Shown here: positions 10,238-21,200 of the stretch, piece after piece
Layout of the letters: every line of letters begins with the position of its first letter
Position numbering within the stretch: the first letter of the stretch is position 1
Source of the DNA: Reclinomonas americana ATCC 50394
Lineage: Eukaryota; Jakobida; Jakobea; Jakobida
DNA length: 64,000 nucleotides
NCBI GenBank assembly: GCA_048213135.1
Contig: PS015148.1
Coordinates: 90,753-154,752 of the forward strand
Direction of reading: 5' to 3'
Translations under genes and position numbers: made by a program
The notes under the pieces: generated by a model
The model's database searches: none
What the model was told of the DNA's origin: nothing
Seen by the model: only the letters and a program-made list of their open reading frames with translations

Positions 10238-13211
10238 GGCAGAGTGAGGAAGGGACGCAAGGGAACGGGTGCACACGATGGTTTGTCAACGAGTGCAGGT
10301 GGAGAGTGTGTGTGTGAAAGAGAGAGGGAGAGAGAGGAAGGGAGAGAGAAACGCATTGCATGTCAACGAGTGCAGTTGCAGAGAGAGACTGTGATCATGC
10401 TGTTCTCATTCTTCATCTCTTTCTCCCTTCTGCGGTCGTGCTGTTCTCATTCCACATCTCTCTCTCCTCTCCGCCCCTTGCCATTTCAAGACTATGTGAT
10501 CGTTCTTCATCTCCCTCGACTCCCGCTGCTTCACCCCTTTCCCCAGTTATTCTCATTCTTTATCTCCCTGCACTCCACCCCACCCTTTCCTCAGTTCCAG
10601 AGACTGCTATTCTCGTTCCTCATCTCTCTCACCACCCTCCGCCCCACCTCTTCGCCGTTTGCGATCATGCTGTTCTCTTTCTTCCTCGTCTCCCTCTCTT
10701 CCACTCTCCCCGTTCGCGACCGTGCTGTTCTCATGCCGCGTTTCTCTCACCTCCCTCTGTGCTCCGCCCCTTCCCGTTCGCGGTCGTGCTGTTTGCATTC
10801 CACATCTCTTCAACGCCCACTGCTGCACCCCGTCCCGTTCGCGACCGCACCGTTTTGCATGCCACGTCTCTCTCCTCCTCCTCTGCTCCACCCCTTCCCT
10901 GTTCGCGATCGTGCTGTTTGCATTCCACGTCTCTCATGTCCTCCTTCTCCTTCATCCCTTCCCCGTTCGTTCTCCTTCCGCATCTCTCATCATCTCCTCT
11001 CTGCTCCACTCTTCCACTTTCGCAGTCTCCTACCTGGTCATGACGGTCTTCGCCTTCATCATCGTCCCATTCGCCTACTTCTTCTACGAGGAGCACGACC
11101 CGGACTCGTCGGGCGTCAGTCGCGTGTGTGCCGCCCTCCGCTACACCATCATCTGCATGGTGATCTTTGTGATTCTCCTCATCCTCGGCCTGACGCTGCA
11201 ACTCGGCAACTTTAGCGGATCCCCGGAGGAGTGGATCCGCGCCCTGTTCGACACGGAAAATCGCGGCGTGCAGGCCATTATCTTTCTCGTCACCATGCTG
11301 GCCCTCCTCGGCATGTCGGCGTGGGTCCTCTACGCTGGCTACGGCTTCTCCTCGTTGCCGGTGAACATGATCAGGGGGCGGCAGTCGGCGGCCTCGGAGG
11401 GCATCGACCTGGTCGACCGCATCGATCCGCTGACGATGCAGATTGAGCGGCTGCAGTCCAAGTACCGCATCACGGGCGAGCGCATGACCGAGGCCGATCG
11501 GGAGAAGCTGGAGCGCATGAAGCAGCGCAAGGAGTTGCGGATAAGCGGGAGGGGTGGGTGGGAAATGAGAGACACAAATGGCTTACCGTGATGCAGATTG
11601 TTGAGCTTCCAGGCACACTCGCTGCAGGAGGCGGACCAAGGGTGCGCCGCCAAGATCGAATCATGTATGGCGCCGTTCCGCGTGCTGCTGGGCTCCCTGC
11701 TGTTGCTGTTGTCGCTCTTTGTTGTGGTGTCGCTGTTTATCACCGCGCTGGATCGGGCCATCAACTCCATGGTAAGAAGATGAAGGCGCTAAAGAGGAAG
11801 AGGCAGAAAGGAGATCGGGACAGAGAAACAGAGGCAGAGGAACAGAGAGACAGAGGCAGAGAACGTGACGGAGGCAGAGGGAGCGACTGAGGCAGAATCG
11901 GAGACAAGAGGCAGAAAAGAAATGACGATAGAGGAACTGAGCCAACGACAGAGACAGAACAGAGGGACAGAGAGGGACAGAGGCAACGACATAGATAGAG
12001 GCAGCGATAGACACACACACGCACACACACATACACACACAGAGAGAGGGAGAGAGAGACAGAGGCAGAGAACGTGACGGAGGCAGAGGGAGCGACTGAG
12101 GCAGAATCGGAGACAAAGGGCAGAAAAGAAGTGACGAGAGGGACAGAGACAGAGCAGAGAGAGAGAGAGAGAGAGAGAGTGAGAGAGGAACAGAGGCAGC
12201 GATACACACACACACACGCACGCACACACGCACGCACACACACACAGAAAGAGAGAGAGAGAGCGACAGAGACAGAGACAGAGGCAGACATGTACAGAGA
12301 CAGATAAGAGAGAGAGACAGAGAGACGGAGAGTGAGATAAAGGCAGAGAAAATGTTGTTCGTGGTGTTAGAAGGCTGAGAAATCGCGCCCCGTCTCTCGC
12401 ACTCACATTGACTGACTGTGTTTACACAGTGCGGCCTCTCATGCGGATTCATCCTCAACAAGCCGCACCTCTTCAATCCTCTTGACAGACTGCTCACCGT
12501 GCTCTCCAAGGTGTGTTGGTGGCCTGATGAAGGTAACATGCCGGGGCGTTGCATTGACCGTGGCGCCGCAGTACTACCCGCTGGACTTGATATTCCTGAG
12601 CGGCCTCATGTTCTATGTCTTGCTGGCCTCCATGTCGGGTCTGGTGCGCATCGGATTGCGGGTGCTGTGTGTGGAGGTTTGTTGCCCCCTGCAGGAAGCT
12701 GTCCATCCCAGATGCTTACCGTGTGTGCGTCAGCTGTACCAGGTGCGCAAGCACCGCACGCCACCGCAAGCTCTGCTCTTGATGAGTGTGGTCATCATGT
12801 TCATCGTGCTGGTGTTCAGCCTGCTGTTGGTGTCGTTTGCACCGCAGTACGCCACGTTCGGGTCGCAGAACTTTGTGTCCCCTGTTGCGTTCACATCTCT
12901 CAGCCTCTTGTCGTCTCCTCCCGCTCACCCCCTTCTGCACGCAGAACACCAATGCCACCGAACCGTGCACCGTCGATGCCGCTGTCTCTCAGCTGTGTCG
13001 CATGACGGAGATCTCGCGCCTGCACAACCGCATCATGCTGTCGTCGACCTTTTTTAGTGCTGTATTCTACGTCGGCCAGTGGGCATTTATCGGCGCCTTT
13101 GTGGTCGGTCTCATTGTGTCCTTCTGCAAGGAGCGCGATCCACCAGCCATCAGCAGCAGTAGTAGCTTGAATCACGACGAGGAGGCGGCGGTGGGATTGC
13201 TACCGTGGTGA
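9631..13211 (+). CDS. LMBRD1: LMBR1-like membrane protein, lysosomal cobalamin transporter LMBRD1
   Basis: The ATG is at 9631 and the stop at 13209-13211. The first exons splice into a membrane segment (WILFAIFVLITISLCYVFTK). Further family landmarks follow in order: VASLWLVPLDVFN (animal: SALLPVDIF), FAYFFYEEHDPDSS (animal: FVYFYYEEKDDD), LRYTIICMVIFVILL, YAGYGFSSLPVNMIRGRQSA (animal: YGMSALPLNLIKG), FITALDRAINS, CGLSCGFIL, YYPLDLIFLSGLMFYVLLAS, RTPPQALLLMSVVIMF, VSFAPQYATFGSQNF and YVGQWAFIGAFVVGLIVSFC. This is essentially the whole family with about nine membrane spans. LMBRD1 works with ABCD4 to export vitamin B12 from lysosomes. Introns near 10110-11025 and 11775-12425 are repeat-filled, and the intron 12884-12944 starts gttgcgt. 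The gene ends 78 bp before the convergent Rab gene. Confidence 0.92.
10390..11025. repeat. ~60-bp intronic minisatellite in LMBRD1
   Basis: Pyrimidine-rich imperfect copies contain cgttcgcgaccgtgctgttc and tctctcacctccctctgtgc, with a spacing of about 60 bp, within one LMBRD1 intron. The frames stay open through the array but are repeat-derived, not exons. Confidence 0.75.
11861..12160. repeat. Direct duplication of ~80 bp in a GA/CA-rich LMBRD1 intron
   Basis: The segment starting gaacgtgacggaggcagagg at 11861 recurs at 12069, 208 bp later, and similarity continues past ggcagaatcggagacaa and gcagaaaagaa. The spacer holds (CA)n and (GA)n tracts. This looks like local tandem duplication within the intron. 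Confidence 0.75.
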
Positions 13212-13289
13212 TGTAGATCATACAAGTGAATATTAATGAGTGTGTGTTACAACCCCCTCACAAACATGTTCTTTTCGTTTTTCAATGGG

Positions 13290-15538
13290 TCAACATTTGC
13301 ACCCGCCACTTGAGCTCCCTTGATGCCGCTTCTTGTCGCCCAGATCCACGCTGCCAAACTTGGAACCACTTGGATCCGACCCTGAGCCGCCCTTGCCGTA
13401 CACCAGCTGCTTCGCAATCTCGAAAAACAATTCCGCCACTCCTGTGGGCGACAAAAAGGTCATGTGAGGGCGTGCTCTATCTCACCACCTTTCCTTTCCT
13501 TCAGACCTTTTCCCGTCTTTGCCGACGTCTCAAACGCCTTGGCGCCAATCTCCTTGGCGTACTCGTCTGCCTGCTCAAACGATATCCGCCTTTCGGTGCC
13601 AAGATCCACCTTGTTGCATGCAATCACCAGAACTGGGGAAGAGAGGGAGAGGGTGAGGGAGTGTGAGGGAGAGGGAGAATGGGGCGGCGATGACGCAACT
13701 CATCGGTTCGCGCACGTTTCTCTTTAGTTCTGCGCGGGGGAGGAAGGGTGGGACAAGGTGAGGGAGGAGTGGGAGGAAGAGCAGGAGGAGGAGGAGGAGG
13801 AGAAGAAGAAGAAGAAGAGCAAGAGAGAGGAGAGAAAAATGAGCGAAGCCGACGACCGAAAGAAGACAGAAGAAGGGAATGGTAAGAAGTGCAGTACGAT
13901 TTTTGGATACGGTTGAACTTGGCCATCAAGACAGCTGTTGCTTGTTTGTTGGTGAATGAATTGTTTGTAGACGAACGAGGGCAGAAGTAGAGATGCAACT
14001 GAAATGACGAGAACCAGGAATGCAACAGCAAGGACGATCAAGTGCAGGAAATGAAGAAGACATGAGAGGAGGAATAGGGACGAGAAAACACAAGCATGGC
14101 AAAAACAATGGACAGCGATACGAAGCAGAAGAGCGACGACAAGCACGGCGAGCGCACCTTTTACCCAGTCCTGCACACTCCGAAAAGACTCGGCGTTCGT
14201 GACATCAAATACAAGCACAGCTGCAGAGGCGCCTGTGGATGGAGTGCGGTGAGTAAACATTGATATAAATAGGGTCGGGCGAGTCGCGGGCGCGGCACAT
14301 CGGTGAACAACGGAGAAAAGAGTGCACAAAGGAAAAGTGTTCACCCATGATAAAAATAGTCCATATAATGCAAGGCACACGAGTTTGCAGACACAGCAAG
14401 AGAACGTGAAGGCCTCGCATGCACAGGCGCGAGAGAACTCGTTAACAAGAGAAAGAGAGCACGAAAATACTGGTGCGCGATGAACAAAAAACACGACTCT
14501 GTCAAGGGTAACCAGCACACAAGGAACAGTGGACTCACCGCGGTAGTACATGGGCGCCATGGATCGAAACCTGGCGTATTGTCAATGAGTGCAATGCGGT
14601 AAGACACATAAAGAGAGATGCACAAACACAGCAGACAAACACACACAAGTATGACAGACGCAAGAATGCACAGGTCAAAAATGTAGCTTGCACAAATAAC
14701 ACACTGTGGGAATGCGCATGCACACGCATTGTAGGAATGCACACATGCACACACATCGCAGGAATGCACAGGTCGCGCACTCTGTCACGCCTTCACAAAA
14801 ACAGAAATGTTCGCGCGCTCTCGCGCACACACATTCTCCTTCTCACGATCACGCACCGTTCCTGCCCTGCCGTATCCCACAGCTGCAGTGACAGCTTCCT
14901 GTCATCCAGCATGCTGCGAAAATGTCAAACCATGCATCCTATAGTGAAAAGAAGACAAACAAACACAGACGCAACATTTTCTTGGTCAAGAACGAGGCAC
15001 CGACAGTGGGGCCCACGTCGGCAGAGAATGAACCACTCGTGTACTGTGTGACTACGCATGTCTTGCCGACACCAGTGTCTGTATTGCGAAGGGGAAGGTG
15101 GAATGAGACACATAAAAGGGAAAGGGAACGGGAAAGGAGAAGCAGAAATAAACTCACGCACACGCACACGCACTCTGTGTCGGAACCTCCCCTGCTGAGA
15201 AGCAGCTCTGACACTCTCAATCACGCGAATACAGTGAAGGGAAAGAGAGAAGAAGAAGAAGGACGGTGTGCCGAAATGGCGAGGGGCAAGATGTGTATCG
15301 CGTGCAACGGTCTTTCTCGCCTCACAGCACATGCGTGCGCAGTGCATTCGCGTGCGTGTGCGTGTGTGAGAGGGGGGATTGAGCGAGAGAACAAGAGAGA
15401 GAGAGAGATGGTGAGAAAGCAGGGAGGGAGAGAAAAAGAAGAGAGGCGAGAAAGAACAAGCACAGAGAGAGAGATAGAGAACGAAGGCGAGAAGGTGTGT
15501 GTGTGTGTGTGTGAGGTCGTGGAAGCACACACACACAC

Positions 15539-15581
<43 letters not shown>

Positions 15582-16653
15582 GAGAGGTAGGAGAGGACGC
15601 GACNNNNNNNNNNNNNNNNNNNNNNNNNNNNNNNNNNNNNNNNNNNNNNNNNNNNNNNNNNNNNNNNNNNNNNNNNNNNNNNNNNNNNNNNNNNNNNNNN
15701 NNNNNNNNNNNNNNNNNNNNNNNNNNNNNNNNNNNNNNNNNNNNNNNNNNNNNNNNNNNNNNNNNNNNNNNNNNNNNNNNNNNNNNNNNNNNNNNNNNNN
15801 NNNNNNNNNNNNNNNNNNNNNNNNNNNNNNNNNNNNNNNNNNNNNNNNNNNNNNNNNNNNNNNNNNNNNNNNNNNNNNNNNNNNNNNNNNNNNNNNNNNN
15901 NNNNNNNNNNNNNNNNNNNNNNNNNNNNNNNNNNNNNNNNNNNNNNNNNNNNNNNNNNNNNNNNNNNNNNNNNNNNNNNNNNNNNNNNNNNNNNNNNNNN
16001 NNNNNNNNNNNNNNNNNNNNNNNNNNNNNNNNNNNNNNNNNNNNNNNNNNNNNNNNNNNNNNNNNNNNNNNNNNNNNNNNNNNNNNNNNNNNNNNNNNNN
16101 NNNNNNNNNNNNNNNNNNNNNNNNNNNNNNNNNNNNNNNNNNNNNNNNNNNNNNNNNNNNNNNNNNNNNNNNNNNNNNNNNNNNNNNNNNNNNNNNNNNN
16201 NNNNNNNNNNNNNNNNNNNNNNNNNNNNNNNNNNNNNNNNNNNNNNNNNNNNNNNNNNNNNNNNNNNNNNNNNNNNNNNNNNNNNNNNNNNNNNNNNNNN
16301 NNNNNNNNNNNNNNNNNNNNNNNNNNNNNNNNNNNNNNNNNNNNNNNNNNNNNNNNNNNNNNNNNNNNNNNNNNNNNNNNNNNNNNNNNNNNNNNNNNNN
16401 NNNNNNNNNNNNNNNNNNNNNNNNNNNNNNNNNNNNNNNNNNNNNNNNNNNNNNNNNNNNNNNNNNNNNNNNNNNNNNNNNNNNNNNNNNNNNNNNNNNN
16501 NNNNNNNNNNNNNNNNNNNNNNNNNNNNNNNNNNNNNNNNNNNNNNNNNNNNNNNNNGAAGCACGTAGGCAAGCGGTGCACTTACAGGGTGGGGAGAGAG
16601 AGACAGACAAACAGACAGAGAGAGAGAGAGAGGAGGGCGAGAAAGAGGAAGCA

Positions 16654-16690
<37 letters not shown>

Positions 16691-16964
16691 CGAGGAAGCA
16701 CACACATACAAAGAGAGAGGGAGAGGGAGAGAAGGTGCACGATGTGTTGTGAAACGACAGAGTAGCCTCGCAAAGATCTCTCTTCTACGCATGCACAGCG
16801 AGAACAAAGCACACAGGCAAGAACGAGCATTGACACGCTGGAGAGACCGGTGAGGTGGAGGGTGAGAAGAGGAAACAACCAGCTTCGCCACACAGTGAGC
16901 CGCCACACTCGTGCCACTCACCGCCCAACACCACAATCTTCGCATCCAACGGCGCCTGTTGCAT
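13290..16964 (-). CDS. Rab5-like small GTPase
   Basis: The start ATG is at 16964-16962 (MQQAPLDAKIVVLG) and splices across a very long, gapped intron to DTGVGKTCVVTQYTSG, giving the P-loop GDTGVGKT. Then follow PTVGASFLTK (the Rab5/22 effector region reads PTIGAAF or PTIGASF), LSLQLWDTAGQ, ERFRSMAPMYYRG (Rab5: APMYYRG), ASAAVLVFDVTNAESF, CNKVDLGTERRISFEQA, ETSAKTGKG and VAELFFEIAKQLV. The C-terminus is SGGCKC, a CxC prenylation signal; the stop is 13292-13290. Rab5 relatives control early endosome fusion, so this is probably an endosomal Rab. The ~10-15 residues normally found between the helix ending QDWVK and the strand VLVIACNKVD are not placed: a microexon in 13650-14150 may be missed, or the loop is shortened. 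The gap 15604-16557 lies in intron 1. Confidence 0.88.
15604..16557. other. Assembly gap (954 N) in an intron
   Basis: The gap is bordered by (GA)n and (GT)n/(CA)n tracts inside intron 1 of the Rab5-like gene. Flanking text around 15490-15600 and 16610-16735 is near-duplicate (gtgtgtgtgtgtgaggtcg then ggaagcacacacac), which suggests a tandem duplication across the gap. Confidence 0.9.
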
Positions 16965-17099
16965 TCGAAAATACTATTCCCACAAACGAGATCACTGCGC
17001 CACGCGCAAAAAAACAATCAGCAATCGAATGAATGAACACGCGGATAATCATCCGATGATGATGCACCAGTCAAGTGTATCGATGTGCAGATAGAGAGA

Positions 17100-17107
17100 G
17101 AATGCGC

Positions 17108-17179
<72 letters not shown>

Positions 17180-18141
17180 GTGTGCGTGTGTGTGAGAGAG
17201 AGAGAATGCCTGTGACAGTGCTTATCGATGCACAAGTCGACGACCTCACCTCTCTCTCTCTCTCTGTGTGTGCGTGTGTGTGTGTGNNNNNNNNNNNNNN
17301 NNNNNNNNNNNNNNNNNNNNNNNNNNNNNNNNNNNNNNNNNNNNNNNNNNNNNNNNNNNNNNNNNNNNNNNNNNNNNNNNNNNNNNNNNNNNNNNNNNNN
17401 NNNNNNNNNNNNNNNNNNNNNNNNNNNNNNNNNNNNNNNNNNNNNNNNNNNNNNNNNNNNNNNNNNNNNNNNNNNNNNNNNNNNNNNNNNNNNNNNNNNN
17501 NNNNNNNNNNNNNNNNNNNNNNNNNNNNNNNNNNNNNNNNNNNNNNNNNNNNNNNNNNNNNNNNNNNNNNNNNNNNNNNNNNNNNNNNNNNNNNNNNNNN
17601 NNNNNNNNNNNNNNNNNNNNNNNNNNNNNNNNNNNNNNNNNNNNNNNNNNNNNNNNNNNNNNNNNNNNNNNNNNNNNNNNNNNNNNNNNNNNNNNNNNNN
17701 NNNNNNNNNNNNNNNNNNNNNNNNNNNNNNNNNNNNNNNNNNNNNNNNNNNNNNNNNNNNNNNNNNNNNNNNNNNNNNNNNNNNNNNNNNNNNNNNNNNN
17801 NNNNNNNNNNNNNNNNNNNNNNNNNNNNNNNNNNNNNNNNNNNNNNNNNNNNNNNNNNNNNNNNNNNNNNNNNNNNNNNNNNNNNNNNNNNNNNNNNNNN
17901 NNNNNNNNNNNNNNNNNNNNNNNNNNNNNNNNNNNNNNNNNNNNNNNNNNNNNNNNNNNNNNNNNNNNNNNNNNNNNNNNNNNNNNNNNNNNNNNNNNNN
18001 NNNNNNNNNNNNNNNNNNNNNNNNNNNNNNNNNNNNNNNNNNNNNNNNNNNNNNNNNNNNNNNNNNNNNNNNNNNNNNNNNNNNNNNNNNNNNNNNNNNN
18101 NNNNNNGTCTCTCTCTCTCTCCTCCTCTCTCTCCTCCTTCC

Positions 18142-18191
<50 letters not shown>

Positions 18192-18280
18192 CCTTTCCCT
18201 CTTCATCTCCCTCCCTCTCTCCTCCTCCACCCTTCCTCTCCCTCTCCCTCCCTCCCTCTCTCTGTGTGCGCGCCCCACAG
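17100..18280. repeat. (CG)n, (GT)n and (CT)n microsatellites with 820-N gap
   Basis: A pure CG alternation (about 17104-17122) runs into a GT run to about 17190. CT tracts border the gap 17287-18106 on both sides and continue to about 18250. This lies between the divergent Rab5-like gene and the WW-domain gene. A short open stretch at 17207 (MPVTVLIDAQVDDLT) might be the first exon of the latter, but the gap prevents any test. Confidence 0.8.
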
Positions 18281-21200
18281 CGCGTCCTCGCCCGCTACCG
18301 CGAAAACCTACAACACGTGCGCGAACTCGAGAACCGCCTCCTCACCGAACCCGTCGGCAGACTGAGCGGACCGGTCTGTCTCATTCCTTCCCCCAATCGT
18401 CTCACACCCTTCATTGACTGCTGTGCAGCAACTCGACGCCCTCCGTCTCTACCGCTGGGCGCAGCGTCAGGAGGAGATCGCCAACGAGACGCTGGCAAAA
18501 CGCGAAACCGCCGACCATCGCCTTCGCTTCCAATTCCTCTCCTCGTCCTCCGCCCCCTCGGCCACCGGCCCGCGAAACGACACGCCTCCGCGCTACGGTG
18601 GCATCCCCGACGAGACGGCGCACTCGCACTTTGTCAATGTGGTGTACGCCCCGCCGCAGCCACCTCCACCACCTCCGCCACGCCAGCAACCACAGCAACA
18701 ACAGCAGCAACAGTATCAGCACCCACTGCAGATGTTGGGTGAGCGACATACCGCCACGTCGCAGCATCCGTACCCGTTTCCGTATGTGCCCAACGGCCAC
18801 CACGCCGTGCCCACACTGCCGTCGGATCTGGCCGACGCGTCCATGGCCGTGCTGGCTGCGCTGCGGGCCAACAATGAGCGCCTGATGGAGCGCTACGCCG
18901 AGCATTTACGCGAGATGCAGGGCGAGTTGGAGCAGCAGCAGTACGAGCAGCTGCGCACCATGCCGTCGTTCATCTCGGCGTCGTCCACCAACACATCACC
19001 GCTGCGTGGCGCCACCTCGGCGACCAACACGTTTTCGTCGTCATCGTCGCCACCGCGATCGATCGGTAGCGGTGGCGATATGTCGCCGCTCTCCGCGCGC
19101 ATGGGTGCCATTCATGCGCCGCCCACCAGTGGTCAGTGGCAGCCGACGGCGCTCTCATCCGTGCCATACACGGCGCCGTTTCCACCCGCTCCCGCTCCGA
19201 TTCCGCCAACGCACATGGCCGATTACCCGCACCGTTACCAGAATGGACACAGCAGTGCGCCGCCGTCGCTCCTGTCCGTTGATTCGGTAGGTGGTGGTGG
19301 TGGTGGTGGGGAAGAGGGGAGATAAGGGGAGGGAGAGGGAAGAGAGTCCCCCTTGTGAGCAGTTGCTCATGTGTGCTCGCACAGCTGCCACCACCCATGA
19401 CCAACGGTCCCAGCGAGTTGTCCCAGATGCGCAGCATGCTCGAGGATGCGCTGCGTGAGATGGCCAGTCTGCGAGCGGGAACCCTGGAGGAGATTGGCAC
19501 GTTGCGGCGCACGGTGGAGGATCTCACGGAAGAGGTAACTGCTGGATTATAGAAAGTGGATGGATCACATTCTCTCTCGCAGCCACCTGTTCGCCTTTCA
19601 TCCAAGATCTTCCTTTCTAATGTCTTCTTGCTCTTTCTCTGTCCCGCCGTGTCTCCCGTTCTGATACTCTCACTTACATCGTTTTCTCCCTGCTCTTTAC
19701 CTTCACTCTCATCTCTTGCGCTCTCCCACTCTGTTGCCTGCACTACATTTCTCCCCCACCGCCGTTGTCTCACTATCTCTCTCTCTCTCTCTCTCTCTCT
19801 ACATTTCTCATCGTCGACCTTTCGCTGCGTCAGCCCCCGATCTCCCTCTTTGGTTTCTTCTATTGTTTCGCATGTCCTGCTTCACTGTTGCTCTCTCTCT
19901 CTCTTCCCCTCCCCTTTCCCCTCCTGTCCTCACCCTTCCCCCTCTCTTCCCTCCAGAACCGCAAGCTGAAAGACCAAATGACCAACGTGCGAACAAACTC
20001 GGCGCGCCGGCGCATCGCCCACTACTCGGGCACTCTGCGGAGGCGAACACCTTCGCCGCTGTACCACCAACACGCGACAAACTCGCACGACAGACAGCCA
20101 TCGTATCATCGCCATCACTCCCCTTCAAGTCGCCACCAACCACTGTCGTCGTCGTCGCCGCCACACTCGCCGCACTCGCGACCGTCGTCGGACCTGTATT
20201 CACCCACGCACCGCACTCGCGCGTACCGCTCCTCGCGCTCCCCGTCGCCTCGCTCTCGCACACCACCCTCGTACCGACGTCGAGGTCGTGCGTCTCCGTC
20301 GCACGAGAGCCATTACCGGCATGATCAGCGCATGGATAGCGCCGTGGTTGCGTCATTTGCAAAAGAGTGCCCTCCCTGTCAACTTCAAATTTCTCACTGC
20401 TCTTTTTCTCTGTGCACAGTTGGCCCCACTCCATTCAGATCCGTCGTCGGCGTTCCGCTTGCACAACTCGCTGCCGGTGTCGCCGCTGTCGTACGACGTG
20501 CTGAATGGGACCGACGATGCGCTGGAGGAGTTGCCGCTTGATGGTGGAGCCGAGGAGGATCGGCAGTCGAATGAGTCGGCCTCGCGGCCTTCCATTTCGT
20601 CGCACTCGAGTTACCACTCAGCAACTGCGCTCGCCGCTGCAGGTCTCGGCACCGCTCGCGCTGGTGATATGGGTGGTGGTGGCGGGGGTGGTGTCGGCAG
20701 CGGAGCTGCAACGGCGGGCGGAGCGCCGTCGCGTAACACACGCGTGCGCACGCCACCACCCGCCGCGGAGCAGGATGGTGAACCACCGCGACGGCGGCGA
20801 CGACCGAGTCGCGACACGCAGAATCCATCGCCCACACGTGTGCGTTTCCGCGATGAGCACCCGGTGCTCCTCGGGCATGAGGGACGCTCGGAGGATGAGG
20901 ACGAAGGTGGTGATGCAGGATCGATGCCGGGGTCGGCAGGCGCAAGGTGAAGAGAGAAAGAGGGAGAGAGGGAGGCAGAGAGAGCGAGAGAGAGAGAGAG
21001 AGGGAGAGAGCAAGGAAGGGGGTAAAAGTGGGAGAGAGGGAGAGGGAGAGAGAGAGCGAGTGAGATAGAGAGTGGGCTTTGTAATCGTCTGTGGTTTCTC
21101 ATTTCCTCTCTCTCTGCTAACTCCATGCGCAAGGTGAACAGAGGGGAGAGAGAGCGAGAGGGCGAAGAGAGAGAGAGAGCAAGGAGGGGGGGGGGGAAGT

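Noticed and set aside
10244-11030. Continuous plus-strand frame joining the LMBRD1 exon at 11025
   Set aside because: The repetitive FSFFISFSLL/RSRSCC-like stretch is the intronic minisatellite; LMBRD1 homology begins only at VSYLVMTVFAF after the acceptor.
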